Below are positions 9,643 to 19,052 of a stretch of 47,639 bases of DNA, one piece after another. The notes under the pieces were generated by a model. It was not told the origin of the DNA. It saw only the letters and a list, made by a program, of their open reading frames with translations, and ran no database searches. Source of the stretch: Alphaproteobacteria bacterium (GTDB lineage Bacteria > Pseudomonadota > Alphaproteobacteria > Reyranellales > JAQSWP01); NCBI GenBank assembly GCA_029266575.1, contig JAQSWP010000003.1:1-47639 (forward strand), given 5' to 3'. The position numbers and the translations under genes were made by a program. How positions within the stretch are numbered: position 1 is the first letter of the stretch; each line of letters opens with the position of its first letter.

Positions 9643-11241
9643 TCAGCCGCGCGCGGCTTGTTCGGTGAAGAAGGCCTTGAGCTCGACTTTGCGCACCTTG
9701 CCGCTGGCGGTCTTGGGCAAATGCTCGCGCACGAAGACGTGGCCCGGGATTTTGTAGGAGGCAATCCGACCAGAGCAGAACTTGCCGATCTCCGCCTTGT
9801 CGATCACGGCCCCCGGCTTGGCGACGATAAAGGCCGCGCCGACTTCGCCCTTGCCGGCATCGGGTACGCCCAGCACCGCGACCTCGGCGACGTCGGGATG
9901 GCGGCCGAGGAACGCCTCGACTTCCTGCGAGGCGACGTTGAAGCCGGAGCATTTGTACATGTCGGTGTAACGGCCGAGCCAGGTCAGCCGCTTCTTCTCG
10001 TCGAAGAAGCCGACATCACCGGTGTGCAACCAGCCATTCTTGTCGATCGCCTTGGCCGTCGCTTCGGGCAGGTTGAAATAGCCCAGCATGACCTGGCGGC
10101 CCTTGACGATGATGGCGCCTTCCTGCCCCGGCGCCGCGTCGGTGCCGTCCGGCAGGATCGTGCGCACCGCGACGCCGTCCCAGGCTACGCCTTCGCTGGT
10201 CATGCTGTTGGGATCGAGATCGACGGCGAACACCACCGGCCCACAGGTTTCGGTCATGCCGTAACCGGTCGCCGCGACCTTGATGTTGAATTTCGCCAGG
10301 AGCTCGCGATGGTGCGGCCGGCGCGGAAAGACGTTGGCCAGACGCAGGCTGGAAACCCGCTCCGGCGAAAATCCCGGCGCATTCACCATCTCGTCGAGAA
10401 TGTAAATGATGCAGCCGATCACCGCGCAGCGGTGCTTTTCGATCAGGTCCAGCGCCTCGGCCGGATCGAAGCGCTCCTGCATCACGATCGAGCCGCCCAC
10501 CATCAAGGTCGGCAGCATCGCATTGTGGCAGCCGGTGATAGCGAACATGGGATAGATCAGGAAAGTCGAGTCGCCGTCCAGGTAATCGTGCGCCATGCGC
10601 AGGGAATTGTTCAGGTTGGCGTGCGAGAGCATCACGCCCTTGGGCCGCGAGGTGGTGCCCGAGGTGTAGAGGATATAGGCCATCTCGTTGGGATCGGTGG
10701 CAGGCTGCGGCGTGCGCCGTTGCGTACCGCCGCGAGTGAGGAACGCATCCCAGCCGATGAACGGCGCGGCAAGCGGGCCTGTCGGCCGGGCGACAACGAC
10801 ATGCCGCAGGTCGGGCACGGAGGCCGGATCCTGGACGATCTCGCGGATCACCTCGACATAGGAGAATTCCTGCGACGCCGCCTGCGTCAGCAACACTCGG
10901 GCGCCGGAATCCTTAAGAGTGTGGCGCAAATCTTCGACGCGCAGTCGGGTGTTAAGCGGGGCCAGCACTGCACCGACGCGCGTGACGGCGAATTGAACCG
11001 CCACCCATTCCCAGATGTTCGACATCCAGACCGCCACGCGATCGCCCGGCGCCACGCCCAGCGCCAGCAGGCTTTGGGCCACCTGGTCGACCAGTGCGTT
11101 CATCTCGCGGTAGGTGAGGGAAACGCCGTCGGCGACGATGAAAATTCGGTCAGGCCACCGGTCCACGGCGCGCGAGAAAATCTGGTCCATGGTGGCTTCG
11201 AACAGGACCAGGTCCTGAAACCCGTTTCTTGCGCCCAGCAC
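9643..11241 (-). CDS. AMP-dependent acyl-CoA synthetase/ligase
   Basis: ORF to 11298; likely alternative start near 11241 (VLGARNGFQDLVLFEATMDQIF). Motifs YILYTSGTTSRPKGVMLSHANL, TGYGMTETCGPV, GWLHTGDVGFFDE, PKTASGKVRKVEL. Confidence 0.92.
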   Translation of the reverse strand: MLGARNGFQDLVLFEATMDQIFSRAVDRWPDRIFIVADGVSLTYREMNALVDQVAQSLLALGVAPGDRVAVWMSNIWEWVAVQFAVTRVGAVLAPLNTRLRVEDLRHTLKDSGARVLLTQAASQEFSYVEVIREIVQDPASVPDLRHVVVARPTGPLAAPFIGWDAFLTRGGTQRRTPQPATDPNEMAYILYTSGTTSRPKGVMLSHANLNNSLRMAHDYLDGDSTFLIYPMFAITGCHNAMLPTLMVGGSIVMQERFDPAEALDLIEKHRCAVIGCIIYILDEMVNAPGFSPERVSSLRLANVFPRRPHHRELLAKFNIKVAATGYGMTETCGPVVFAVDLDPNSMTSEGVAWDGVAVRTILPDGTDAAPGQEGAIIVKGRQVMLGYFNLPEATAKAIDKNGWLHTGDVGFFDEKKRLTWLGRYTDMYKCSGFNVASQEVEAFLGRHPDVAEVAVLGVPDAGKGEVGAAFIVAKPGAVIDKAEIGKFCSGRIASYKIPGHVFVREHLPKTASGKVRKVELKAFFTEQAARG

Positions 11242-11296
11242 GACGTTTCCCCTTTGATTGCATCTTTGTGTCGGCGAATTACAGCACTTTTTCCCC

Positions 11297-11338
11297 AAAT
11301 TGTATCAATTTTCGGCCGGCCGGCGGCAAATTGATACA
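11297..11338. promoter_or_regulatory. Mirror-image TGTATCAATTT / AAATTGATACA pair upstream of acyl-CoA synthetase
   Basis: TGTATCAATTT (11301-11311) and its exact reverse complement AAATTGATACA (11328-11338). The left copy is itself palindromic: AAATTG-TAT-CAATTT (11297-11311). Confidence 0.55.
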
Positions 11339-11367
11339 TTCCTGCCGACAACGGGCCTGCCCGGCGG

Positions 11368-12831
11368 CTATATGATGACGCCAGCGCTGACACTGTCGGC
11401 ATTCATCAGGCTGCCCAGGCGGGTGACGCCGTCGATGAAGACGGCATCGCTGGGCGCACCCAGCAGTGAGAGCCGCACCGCCGACAGGCGCATGGTCATG
11501 CCAACAGCGAAGTTCGCCGCCGCCGCGACGGTGAAACCGTTCAGCGCTGCGGCTGACGCGAAATCAGCCGAGTGCCAGTTCGGTGGCAGGCGCAGCCAGA
11601 CGAAGAAGGAGCGCGGATCAGAGGTGAAGTCGGCCTGCGGCAGGTGGGTGCGCAGCAATCCCAGACGGGCGGCAATGGCGGCGCGATAGGCGCGCGCCAC
11701 ATCGGCCATGGCGCCGCTTTCGATCAGATGGCTGACGATCTCCGGCCCCAGCGGACTGATCTGGAAATAGCGGTCGCGGACCTGCTGCTCAAAGCGCTCG
11801 CCCCAGCCCGGCGGCGTCACGACATAGCCGGCCGGCACGCTTACGCTTACCGACTTGCCGACGCTGATGATGGCGAAGGTCCGTTCCGGCGCCAGCGCGG
11901 TCAGCGGCGCGATCGAGGACGTCAGTTCGCACAGCGCCGCAAGATCGTCGATCAGCACCAGATCGTAGCGGCGGGCGATCTCGGCGATGATGCGGCGGCG
12001 GTCCAGCCGCATCACCGCCGCGGTCGGATTGTGCAGCTCGCTTTGCAGATAGACGATGCGGCCGTGGCCCTCAAGCGCCCCCCGCTCCAGCGCGTCGGGC
12101 AGGATACCCTCCTCGTCGCGCTCCAGCGGCTCCAGCCGCCAGCCGTAATTGAAGGCCAGCACTTTGAGACCGGGATAGGTCAGCGAGTCGGTCAGGATCG
12201 ACTCGCCGCGCAAGATATTGCTGAGAATGGTGGCGGCGAGTCCCTGATTGGCATTGGCCACGACGGCGATGCGGCTGGCATCGGCTTCGATTCCCAGCCC
12301 CGCAATCCAGCGCGCGGCGGTCTGCAAATGGCGCGGCGGCGCGCGATAGGTGACGTATCTGCGCAGCGACAGCAGGCGGTCGCCGTCGGCCAGCTCGCGC
12401 AGCGCGTCACGAATGATGGCGGAAACTTCCGACGAGGGAACCGCCGGCAGCGCCAGATCGATCATCTGTCGCTCGGGCGGGCTGACCGCCAGCTCGGCGC
12501 GCAGCCGACTAACATCGGCCAAAGCTCCGCGCAGCGGGCTGATGGCCCCTTCGCCACCGAAAGGACTGTCGCTGACAAAGGTGCCGCGACCGGTCGCGCC
12601 GGTGATCAGCCCGCGCTCGGCAGCGATGGCATAGGCGCGTCCAGCAGTGCCGACCGTCAGGCCGAGCAGCGTGGCGAGCTGGCGCTGCGGCGGCAGCCGC
12701 GTTTGCGACGGCAATTCGCCGGTTCTGATCGCATCCTCGAGACAGGCGAGAATCGCCAGGTAGCGCGGCCCGCGCAACGTCTCGACCCGGCCGATCCATG
12801 CGGTGGCATCGCGACTGCCGTTACCGTTCAT
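11368..12831 (-). CDS. MocR-type GntR transcriptional regulator with aminotransferase class I-like domain
   Basis: N-term wHTH (RLPPQRQLATLLGLTVGTAGRAYAIAAERGLITGATGRGTFV) plus PLP-fold domain with VGKSVSVSVPAGYV Lys; 487 aa. Confidence 0.9.
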   Translation of the reverse strand: MNGNGSRDATAWIGRVETLRGPRYLAILACLEDAIRTGELPSQTRLPPQRQLATLLGLTVGTAGRAYAIAAERGLITGATGRGTFVSDSPFGGEGAISPLRGALADVSRLRAELAVSPPERQMIDLALPAVPSSEVSAIIRDALRELADGDRLLSLRRYVTYRAPPRHLQTAARWIAGLGIEADASRIAVVANANQGLAATILSNILRGESILTDSLTYPGLKVLAFNYGWRLEPLERDEEGILPDALERGALEGHGRIVYLQSELHNPTAAVMRLDRRRIIAEIARRYDLVLIDDLAALCELTSSIAPLTALAPERTFAIISVGKSVSVSVPAGYVVTPPGWGERFEQQVRDRYFQISPLGPEIVSHLIESGAMADVARAYRAAIAARLGLLRTHLPQADFTSDPRSFFVWLRLPPNWHSADFASAAALNGFTVAAAANFAVGMTMRLSAVRLSLLGAPSDAVFIDGVTRLGSLMNADSVSAGVII

Positions 12832-12923
12832 GCGCGATCACTCATGGCAAACAGCTCTTCCCTGGAAAGTTCTAAGTGAACTCATGGCCCACCTTTGCGG
12901 CACGCGAATCCCCATGCCCAGCA

Positions 12924-13154
12924 TCACCTGGGCATAGGTCTTGCCCTGGGTATCCGGTCGCGGTCCAGTGACAGCGCCAGCCACTCGCACGGCAGCAGCT
13001 GATTGCGGGCGACGAACTGGGCACGCTTGGCGGCGGACAGGTCGCGAATGCGCTGTTCCAGCGTGCGGAACCCGGCAATCAGGTCTAGCATCGCGGCGCG
13101 ATTGGCCGCGAATTCCGGACTGCCGGCGTCAATGCGCGAGTCAAATACCGGCAT
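12924..13154 (-). pseudogene. Remnant of acyl-CoA carboxylase beta (geranyl-/methylcrotonyl-CoA carboxylase-type carboxyltransferase), N-terminus only
   Basis: 76-aa ORF MPVFDSRIDAGSPEFAANRAAMLDLIAGFRTLEQRIRDLSAAKRAQFVARNQLLPCEWLALSLDRD matches the layout of carboxyltransferase beta N-termini (...F..NRAAM...LLPRERLALLLDPG), degenerate at the RER and DPG positions and then lost. Confidence 0.7.
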
Positions 13155-13189
13155 GCTGCGATCATCCTCCCCGCCGCAGGCATAGCCTG

Positions 13190-14434
13190 CTAGCGCGTCG
13201 AGATCGACGGATTTTCGATTCCCAGGACGAAACGCCCGATGGTGCCGCGCTGCCGGTCGAGATTGTCGTGCAGCGACAGGGTCCGGGCGTCGCGCCAGAA
13301 ACGGTCGGCGCCGTAGCGCCGGCTGGTGGACTTGGCGCCGCAGATCTGGAACAGCTTGGTCCCGGCGGCGACCGACATCTCGGTGGCGAAGGTCTTAGCT
13401 TGGTAGATGGCGTTCATCGTGTCGAACGGCGATACTGTGCCGGCGTCGACGCCTTGCAGCATGGTCGCGGCGCGATACACCAGCGCGCGCGAAGCCTCGA
13501 CCGAAGTCGCCATTTCGGCGACATGGATCTGCACGTTCAGTTCCTTGGCGGCGTTGTCGTAGCCGACCGTGGGCTGCAGCGTGTTCTTGACGTAGTCGAC
13601 GGTGAAGTTCAGCGCCCCCTGGGCGAAGCCGGTCAATAGCGCGGCGAAGCCAAGCTGGTAAATGGCGCCCAGCACCTTGCTGTCGTAGAACGAGCCTTCC
13701 TTGCCCATCACCATGTCGTCGGGCACGAAGCAATTGTGGAGTTCCAGCATGCCGGAGGAGGTGGCACGCTGGCCCATGTTGTTCCAGCTATCGACCACTT
13801 TCAGCCCTGGCGCGTCGATCGGCAGCACCATGACCATCATCTGCTGCGAATCCTCGGAGCCCTTGGGCATGCAGTAGAAGATGGCGAAGCTGGCGCCCAT
13901 CGAGCCGGTGGCGAAAGCCTTGCGGCCGTTGACGATCCAGCCGCCCTCGGTCTTTTCCGCCACGGTCTCCGAGAAGATGCGCTTGCCATCCTTGGTGAAG
14001 CGCTCTGTCGGCTCGGCGCCGACATAGCAGAAGGTGGCGCCCTTCTCCTTCACGGCATCGGCGAAGATCTTCATCTGCGCATCGCCGGCCATCAGTCCCA
14101 AGGTCACCAGCGAGGCGTTCTGCACGAAGAACACCTGCGCAGTGCTGCTGCAGGCTGAGCCCAGCCGGTCGTTGATCTCGAAGAAGGTGCGGAAATCGCC
14201 GCCCGGCCCGATGCCCAGCCCGCCGAATTTCTTCGGCAGGCAGATGCCCAGCAGCCCCGCTTCTCGCAGCGTCTTGATGTTCTCGTGCGGATAAGTGCCC
14301 CGGCTGTCGACCTCGATCGCCCGTTCCTTCAGCACCACCGTCACTTCGGTCAGCGCCTTGTCCAGATCCTTCATATTTTCGATGCGTGCCACGATCCTGC
14401 TTCTCCGCCCGGCGCCCTCGAACTCTGCCGGCAT
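13190..14434 (-). CDS. ACAD-fold flavin-dependent monooxygenase (DszC/SfnB-like)
   Basis: ORF to 14464; start may be 14434 or 14374. SWNNMGQRATSSGMLELHNCFVP and C-term RYGADRFWRDARTLSLHDNLDRQRGTIGRFVLG resemble DszC-type proteins; no YEGT motif. Confidence 0.8.
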   Translation of the reverse strand: MPAEFEGAGRRSRIVARIENMKDLDKALTEVTVVLKERAIEVDSRGTYPHENIKTLREAGLLGICLPKKFGGLGIGPGGDFRTFFEINDRLGSACSSTAQVFFVQNASLVTLGLMAGDAQMKIFADAVKEKGATFCYVGAEPTERFTKDGKRIFSETVAEKTEGGWIVNGRKAFATGSMGASFAIFYCMPKGSEDSQQMMVMVLPIDAPGLKVVDSWNNMGQRATSSGMLELHNCFVPDDMVMGKEGSFYDSKVLGAIYQLGFAALLTGFAQGALNFTVDYVKNTLQPTVGYDNAAKELNVQIHVAEMATSVEASRALVYRAATMLQGVDAGTVSPFDTMNAIYQAKTFATEMSVAAGTKLFQICGAKSTSRRYGADRFWRDARTLSLHDNLDRQRGTIGRFVLGIENPSISTR

Positions 14435-14477
14435 CGTCACAATGCGTCGGTTCGATTGCCCCAATTCTTACTTAAAA

Positions 14478-14487
14478 TACATCAATT
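14478..14487. promoter_or_regulatory. Single TACATCAATT motif in divergent ACAD-like/ACAD intergenic region
   Basis: Shares the ATCAAT core with the other sites; between divergent genes starting at about 14434 (-) and 14581 (+). Confidence 0.35.
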
Positions 14488-14580
14488 GCAACAGTCTTGA
14501 GTAGACAATACCGTCGCTTTGTACCAAATGCACTCATTACGGTGCTGCGGCATAGAATAGAGAGCGAGGAGGCCGGCGCC

Positions 14581-15705
14581 ATGCTGCTTGAGACGGAACA
14601 GGAGATAGCCTTTCGCGAGACCTGCCGCCGCTTCGCCGAGCGGGAAATCCGCCCGCTGGTCGATGGCGCCGAACAATCGGGCAAATTTCCCAAGGTGCTC
14701 CTAGAGAAAGCCGCAGCGGCCGGGCTACTCGCCATAACGGCAGCGGAGGAACATGGCGGCGCCGGCGCCGGGCTGATCTACCAGTGCATTCTGGTCGAGG
14801 AAAGCGCCAGGGTCTGCGCCGGGCTTGGCACCGGCTTCATCAGCCTCGGCAACCGCCTGTTGCCGCGCGTCGGCACGGCAGCGCAGATCGAACGCTATTA
14901 TTTGCCGTTGCTGCGCGGCGAGAAAACGGCCGCCTTTGCCATGACCGAGCCGGATGCCGGTTCCGACGTGCTGGCCATGCGCGGCACCGCCGAGCGCAGC
15001 AACGGCGGCTGGCGCATCCGCGCCAGCAAGATGTACATCACCGGCGCGCCATTCAGCGACTACATGCTGGTCGTGGTCTACACCGACAAAAAAGCCCGTC
15101 GCGGCGGGCTCAGCGTGTTCCTGGTCGACAGCGATCTGCCCGGCATCGAGATCCGCAAGCTCGACAAGCTGGGCCATCGCTCGATGGAAACCGGCGCCGT
15201 GTTCTTCGACTGCGAAGCGCCTGACCAAGCGCTGATCGGCGAACCCGGACGCGGCATGGACTATGTGATGTCGGTGCTCGAGGACGGACGCATCCTGCAT
15301 GCCGCGCGGAGCCTCGGCGTGGCGCGCGCAGCGCTGGAAGATGCCGAAAGCTATGCGCGACTGCGCACCACCTTCGGCAAGAGCATCAACCAGTACCAGG
15401 CGATCCAGCACAAGCTGGCGCATATGCTGATCGAGGTCAGCAATGCGCAACTGCAGGTGCGCCAGGCGGCGCTGAAATTCGATGCCGGCCTGCCCTGCCA
15501 GCTCGACGCCTCGGTCGCCAAGGTGGTTGCCAGCGAAGCCGCCGTCAGCGTCACCGACCAGGCAATGCGCATCGTGGCCGGCGCCGGCTATCTCAACGAA
15601 TTACCGATCCAGCGCTATTTCCGCGATGCCCGCCTCTATCCCATCACTGAGGGCACGACGGAAATCCAGCTGCGCAACATTGCCCGTATTGCCGGCTTCG
15701 CCTAA
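14581..15705 (+). CDS. Acyl-CoA dehydrogenase
   Basis: Start MLLETEQEIAFRETCRRFAEREI at 14581 (ORF from 14497). AFAMTEPDAGSD; YPITEGTTEIQLRNIAR with canonical Glu. Confidence 0.92.
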   Translation: MLLETEQEIAFRETCRRFAEREIRPLVDGAEQSGKFPKVLLEKAAAAGLLAITAAEEHGGAGAGLIYQCILVEESARVCAGLGTGFISLGNRLLPRVGTAAQIERYYLPLLRGEKTAAFAMTEPDAGSDVLAMRGTAERSNGGWRIRASKMYITGAPFSDYMLVVVYTDKKARRGGLSVFLVDSDLPGIEIRKLDKLGHRSMETGAVFFDCEAPDQALIGEPGRGMDYVMSVLEDGRILHAARSLGVARAALEDAESYARLRTTFGKSINQYQAIQHKLAHMLIEVSNAQLQVRQAALKFDAGLPCQLDASVAKVVASEAAVSVTDQAMRIVAGAGYLNELPIQRYFRDARLYPITEGTTEIQLRNIARIAGFA

Positions 15706-15770
15706 ATCGGGGGCGCGGTCGCCATTAAACAATTGAATCACAGCGATTGCCCGACAGGAGTGGTTGAAAA

Positions 15771-15782
15771 CCGGTCGGTCGG
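15771..15782. promoter_or_regulatory. Candidate TetR operator CCGGTCGGTCGG upstream of TetR gene
   Basis: Imperfect match to the CYGACYRGTYGG sites at 26977 and 30954; 108 bp upstream of the TetR start. Confidence 0.35.
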
Positions 15783-15889
15783 CTTGTATAAACAGAACAG
15801 ACCGTATCCATCGTTTCCTGCCCTCACCGCACGGAAGTGCCCGCGTTTGCAGCGGCGGAAAAGGGTAAGCCCACCGGTGCCCCGCCGAC

Positions 15890-16600
15890 ATGCCGTCACC
15901 TTCCAACCAGCGTAGCCGCCCCCAGCGTACCCCCAACAAGGTCCGCCGCGCCGAAACCCGCGAGGCGGTGCTGGTGGCGGCAAGAAGCCTGTTCGTGCGG
16001 CAAGGATATCTCCGCACCAGCGTCGACGAGATCGCCCGTCAGGCCGGCATTTCCAAGGGCGGCATCTATTTCCATTTTCCCGACAAGGCCGACATCGTCC
16101 ACGAGCTGCTGATGAATACGATCGAGCTCTACCGCGATCTGCTGGGCGAGCTACGCGATCGATCGAAGCCGCCGCTCGAGCGGCTGCGCTCGTACATGAA
16201 CTGGACCTCCAATCTCGGCGCGCGCGAGCCGGAAGCCATGCTGCTGCCGATTCTGATCTCGCTGGAATTCCTGCATACCGGCCACGAAATCGAATCGCTG
16301 ACGCGCAGCCATTACGATGCCATCCATCGCGGCCTGCAGCTGACCATCTTCGACGGTCGCAAGGCAGGCGTCTTCAACAAGCGCTCCGGCGCGCGCGAGC
16401 AGGCAGCGAACATCATCCTCATGGGCGACGGCGCGCTGCTGGAATGGCTGCGACGCAGCGACGTTCTCAGCGGCACCAAGCTTGCCCGCGCCTTGCAACA
16501 GTTCATTCTCGACGCCCTGCTCGTTCCCGACGCGCAGCAAGCGGCCGTCGCCCTGCCGGCGGTGCAGACAGCCGCGCCCCCGCCCGCCAAGCGGCGCTAA
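15890..16600 (+). CDS. TetR/AcrR family regulator
   Basis: HTH ARSLFVRQGYLRTSVDEIARQAGISKGGIYFHFPDKADIVHELL. Confidence 0.92.
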   Translation: MPSPSNQRSRPQRTPNKVRRAETREAVLVAARSLFVRQGYLRTSVDEIARQAGISKGGIYFHFPDKADIVHELLMNTIELYRDLLGELRDRSKPPLERLRSYMNWTSNLGAREPEAMLLPILISLEFLHTGHEIESLTRSHYDAIHRGLQLTIFDGRKAGVFNKRSGAREQAANIILMGDGALLEWLRRSDVLSGTKLARALQQFILDALLVPDAQQAAVALPAVQTAAPPPAKRR

Positions 16601-17328
16601 AGCAAATCCAGCACCGACATCGCGCTGCCCAGTTCCTGCGGCGCGCCGGCAAAGATCACCGAGCCGCTGCGCAAGGCGACGACCTGATCGCAGATCTTCA
16701 AGGCGGCTTCGACGTTCTGCTCGATCAGCAGTACGGTCACGCCGAGCTGCCGGCAGATCAGGCGAATTTGCGCCATGACCTCGTCGACCAACTTTGGCGC
16801 CAGGCCGATGGAGGGCTCGTCCAGGATCAGGAAACGCGGTTGGGTCATCATGCTCATGCCGATCGCCAACATGCGTTGCTGGCCGCCGCTGAGACTGGTG
16901 GCGGTACGGCCGCGAAATTCCTTCAGGATCGGGAACAGCTCGTAAACCATATCGCAGGCTTGGGCGAAGCCGTCGCCGCCGACACCACTCGTTCTGCCGC
17001 CGACGCGCAAATTCTCCAGCACGGTGAGGTCGGCGAACACCGCATGCTCCTGCAGCACCAGCGCCATGCCGCGCTTCAGCCGCTGCGCCGTCGACAGGCC
17101 TTTTACATCCTCGCCGTCGACGGCGATGCCGCCGGCATCGACCGTCACCAGCCCCATCAGCGCCTTGGCCAACGTCGATTTGCCGGCTCCGTTATGGCCG
17201 AGCAGAACCGCGACCGTGCCGCCCTTGATATCGAGCGAAACCTCGCGCAAAACCGGCAGCGAGCCATAGCCGGCGACCAAGCCGGATATCGCGACCGAGG
17301 CCGCTTTATTGGCGATCGGGCCGCTCAT
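16597..17328 (-). CDS. livF: LIV-type ABC transporter ATP-binding protein (LivF-like)
   Basis: GHNGAGKST, SLSGGQQRMLAIGMSMM, FLILDEPSIGLAP, IEQNVEAALKICD. Confidence 0.92.
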   Translation of the reverse strand: MSGPIANKAASVAISGLVAGYGSLPVLREVSLDIKGGTVAVLLGHNGAGKSTLAKALMGLVTVDAGGIAVDGEDVKGLSTAQRLKRGMALVLQEHAVFADLTVLENLRVGGRTSGVGGDGFAQACDMVYELFPILKEFRGRTATSLSGGQQRMLAIGMSMMTQPRFLILDEPSIGLAPKLVDEVMAQIRLICRQLGVTVLLIEQNVEAALKICDQVVALRSGSVIFAGAPQELGSAMSVLDLL

Positions 17329-18128
17329 GGGTGACTGCCTTTGGCAGCGGTGACGCCCAGATAAAGCCGTGCCAGGTCTTCACGCGCCAGCACCTCTCCG
17401 GTCGTGCCGGAGGCCTGAACCGTGCCGTCGGCCATGAAGATCACGCGATCGGTCATGCGGCGGACTGCATTGAGATTGTGCTCGACCACGCACACGGTAC
17501 GGCCGCGCTCAACCAGCGAGTGAATGCGGGCGATGAAACCGTCAATGCCGTTGGGATCGAGCCCGCCCAGCGGCTCATCGAGCAGCACCATGTCGACATC
17601 GGCCATCATCAGCCGACCGATCGCCAGCAGCTTCTGCTCAGCATAGCTCAGCGAGCCCGCCAGCCGGTTGGCGGCCTCGGTGAGGCCAAGCTCGTCGAGC
17701 AGCTGCCAGGCCTTGGGCACCGCCGCCTCGTCGGCCTTGCGGGTGACGAACGGCAGCCAGACCCGCGACAGCGCCTTCGCCGCCGTGGCGCCCAGCAGCA
17801 GATTTTCCAGCACCGAGAGATTGCGCAGCGTACGCACGCCCTGGAAGGAACGCGCAATGCCGCGGCGGAACACTTGCGGCGGCGAGAGGCCGGCGATGTT
17901 CTCGCCGCGATAGACGATGCGGCCGGCATCGGGCGCCACGAAGCCGCAGATCAGGTTGAAGACCGTTGACTTACCCGCCCCGTTGGGGCCGACGATGCCG
18001 GTGATGCAGCCGAACGGGATCTCCGCGGTGCAGTCGCGCACCGCCGCCACACCGCCAAACGACTTGGCAACGCCGATCAGGCTGATGCCGCTCGATGCGG
18101 CTTCCATGGCAGAAGCTGCCTGCGCCAT
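17325..18128 (-). CDS. livG: LIV-type ABC transporter ATP-binding protein (LivG-like)
   Basis: GPNGAGKSTVFNLICGF, LSYAEQKLLAIGRLMM, MVLLDEPLGGLDP. Confidence 0.92.
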   Translation of the reverse strand: MAQAASAMEAASSGISLIGVAKSFGGVAAVRDCTAEIPFGCITGIVGPNGAGKSTVFNLICGFVAPDAGRIVYRGENIAGLSPPQVFRRGIARSFQGVRTLRNLSVLENLLLGATAAKALSRVWLPFVTRKADEAAVPKAWQLLDELGLTEAANRLAGSLSYAEQKLLAIGRLMMADVDMVLLDEPLGGLDPNGIDGFIARIHSLVERGRTVCVVEHNLNAVRRMTDRVIFMADGTVQASGTTGEVLAREDLARLYLGVTAAKGSHP

Positions 18129-18130
18129 GG

Positions 18131-19033
18131 TCAGCGCTCTGCGCCCGGTTGGGCCGGCGGATGAAAGCCGCGCAGCTGCTCGGGCACCATACCGCTTGGC
18201 CGGATGAAGAGCACGAAGATCAGCACCAGGCCGTAGATGAGCTGAGTGATGGCCGAAACCTTGACGCTCTCGATGCCCAGGAAATCGATCACATAGGGGA
18301 GCCAGACCACGACCAGCGCGCCCACTATGGCGCCCAACAGGGAATACTGGCCGCCCAACACCGAGATGGTGACTATCAGGATCGCGACCTCGAACGAGAA
18401 CGAGACCGGGTTTATGTAGGAAGCATGGTGGGCAAAGACGGCGCCGGCAAATCCGGCCAGTCCCGCCGACGCCACGAAGGCGAACATCTTGGCGGCAAAG
18501 ACGTCGGCGCCCAGCGCCTCGGCAGCGTATTCGTCCTCACGAATGGCCCGCAACAACCGGCCCAGGCTGGAGCGTTCGATGTAGCGCAGCAGGAAATAGA
18601 TGGCGACCACCAGTGCCAGGACCACGACCATCGCCGCAATCGGGTGTTTGGCCGTCAGCCCACCGATACCCAGAGGTGCTATGCCGCCGATGCCGTTGTC
18701 ACCGCCGGTGAACGGCAGGTTGAGCGCGGCAACGGAAAAGATGATCTGCACCGAGAAGGTCACCAGCATCAGGTATTGCCCGCGCTCGCGCAGGGCGGCG
18801 AGGCCGATGATGGCGGCGAAAGCAGCAGCCAGCAGCGAGCCGGCGACGATACCGACCGGCACGAAACCGGGCCCCAGCAAAGGCGTCAGCAACGCTGTGC
18901 CATAGGCGCCGATGCCGAAGAAGGCGGCATGGGCGACGGTGAACATGCCGGCAGTGCCGTGCACCAGCGTGAACGACATGGCAAGGATGCCGTAGATGCC
19001 GACGTAGGAGATGACGCTGACATAGAAGCTCAT
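18131..19033 (-). CDS. livM: LIV-type ABC transporter permease (LivM-like)
   Basis: 300 aa; YGILAMSFTLVHGTAGMFTVAHAAFFGIGAYGTALL and VLGGQYSLLGAIVGA. Confidence 0.9.
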   Translation of the reverse strand: MSFYVSVISYVGIYGILAMSFTLVHGTAGMFTVAHAAFFGIGAYGTALLTPLLGPGFVPVGIVAGSLLAAAFAAIIGLAALRERGQYLMLVTFSVQIIFSVAALNLPFTGGDNGIGGIAPLGIGGLTAKHPIAAMVVVLALVVAIYFLLRYIERSSLGRLLRAIREDEYAAEALGADVFAAKMFAFVASAGLAGFAGAVFAHHASYINPVSFSFEVAILIVTISVLGGQYSLLGAIVGALVVVWLPYVIDFLGIESVKVSAITQLIYGLVLIFVLFIRPSGMVPEQLRGFHPPAQPGAER

Positions 19034-19052
19034 TGGCAGTGCCCCTGTGCGT

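Noticed and set aside
9316-11334. 672-aa plus-strand ORF antisense to acyl-CoA synthetase
   Set aside because: No family motifs; explained by codon bias of the opposite-strand gene.
11297-11338. Possible transposon terminal inverted repeats
   Set aside because: No transposase between or near the arms and no target-site duplication; position in a promoter favours an operator.
12841-12960. Peptide TQGKTYAQVMLGMGIRVPQRWAMSSLRTFQGRAVCHE in another minus frame next to the carboxylase remnant
   Set aside because: Looks protein-like but I could not assign it to carboxyltransferase C-termini or any family, so I do not call it part of the remnant.
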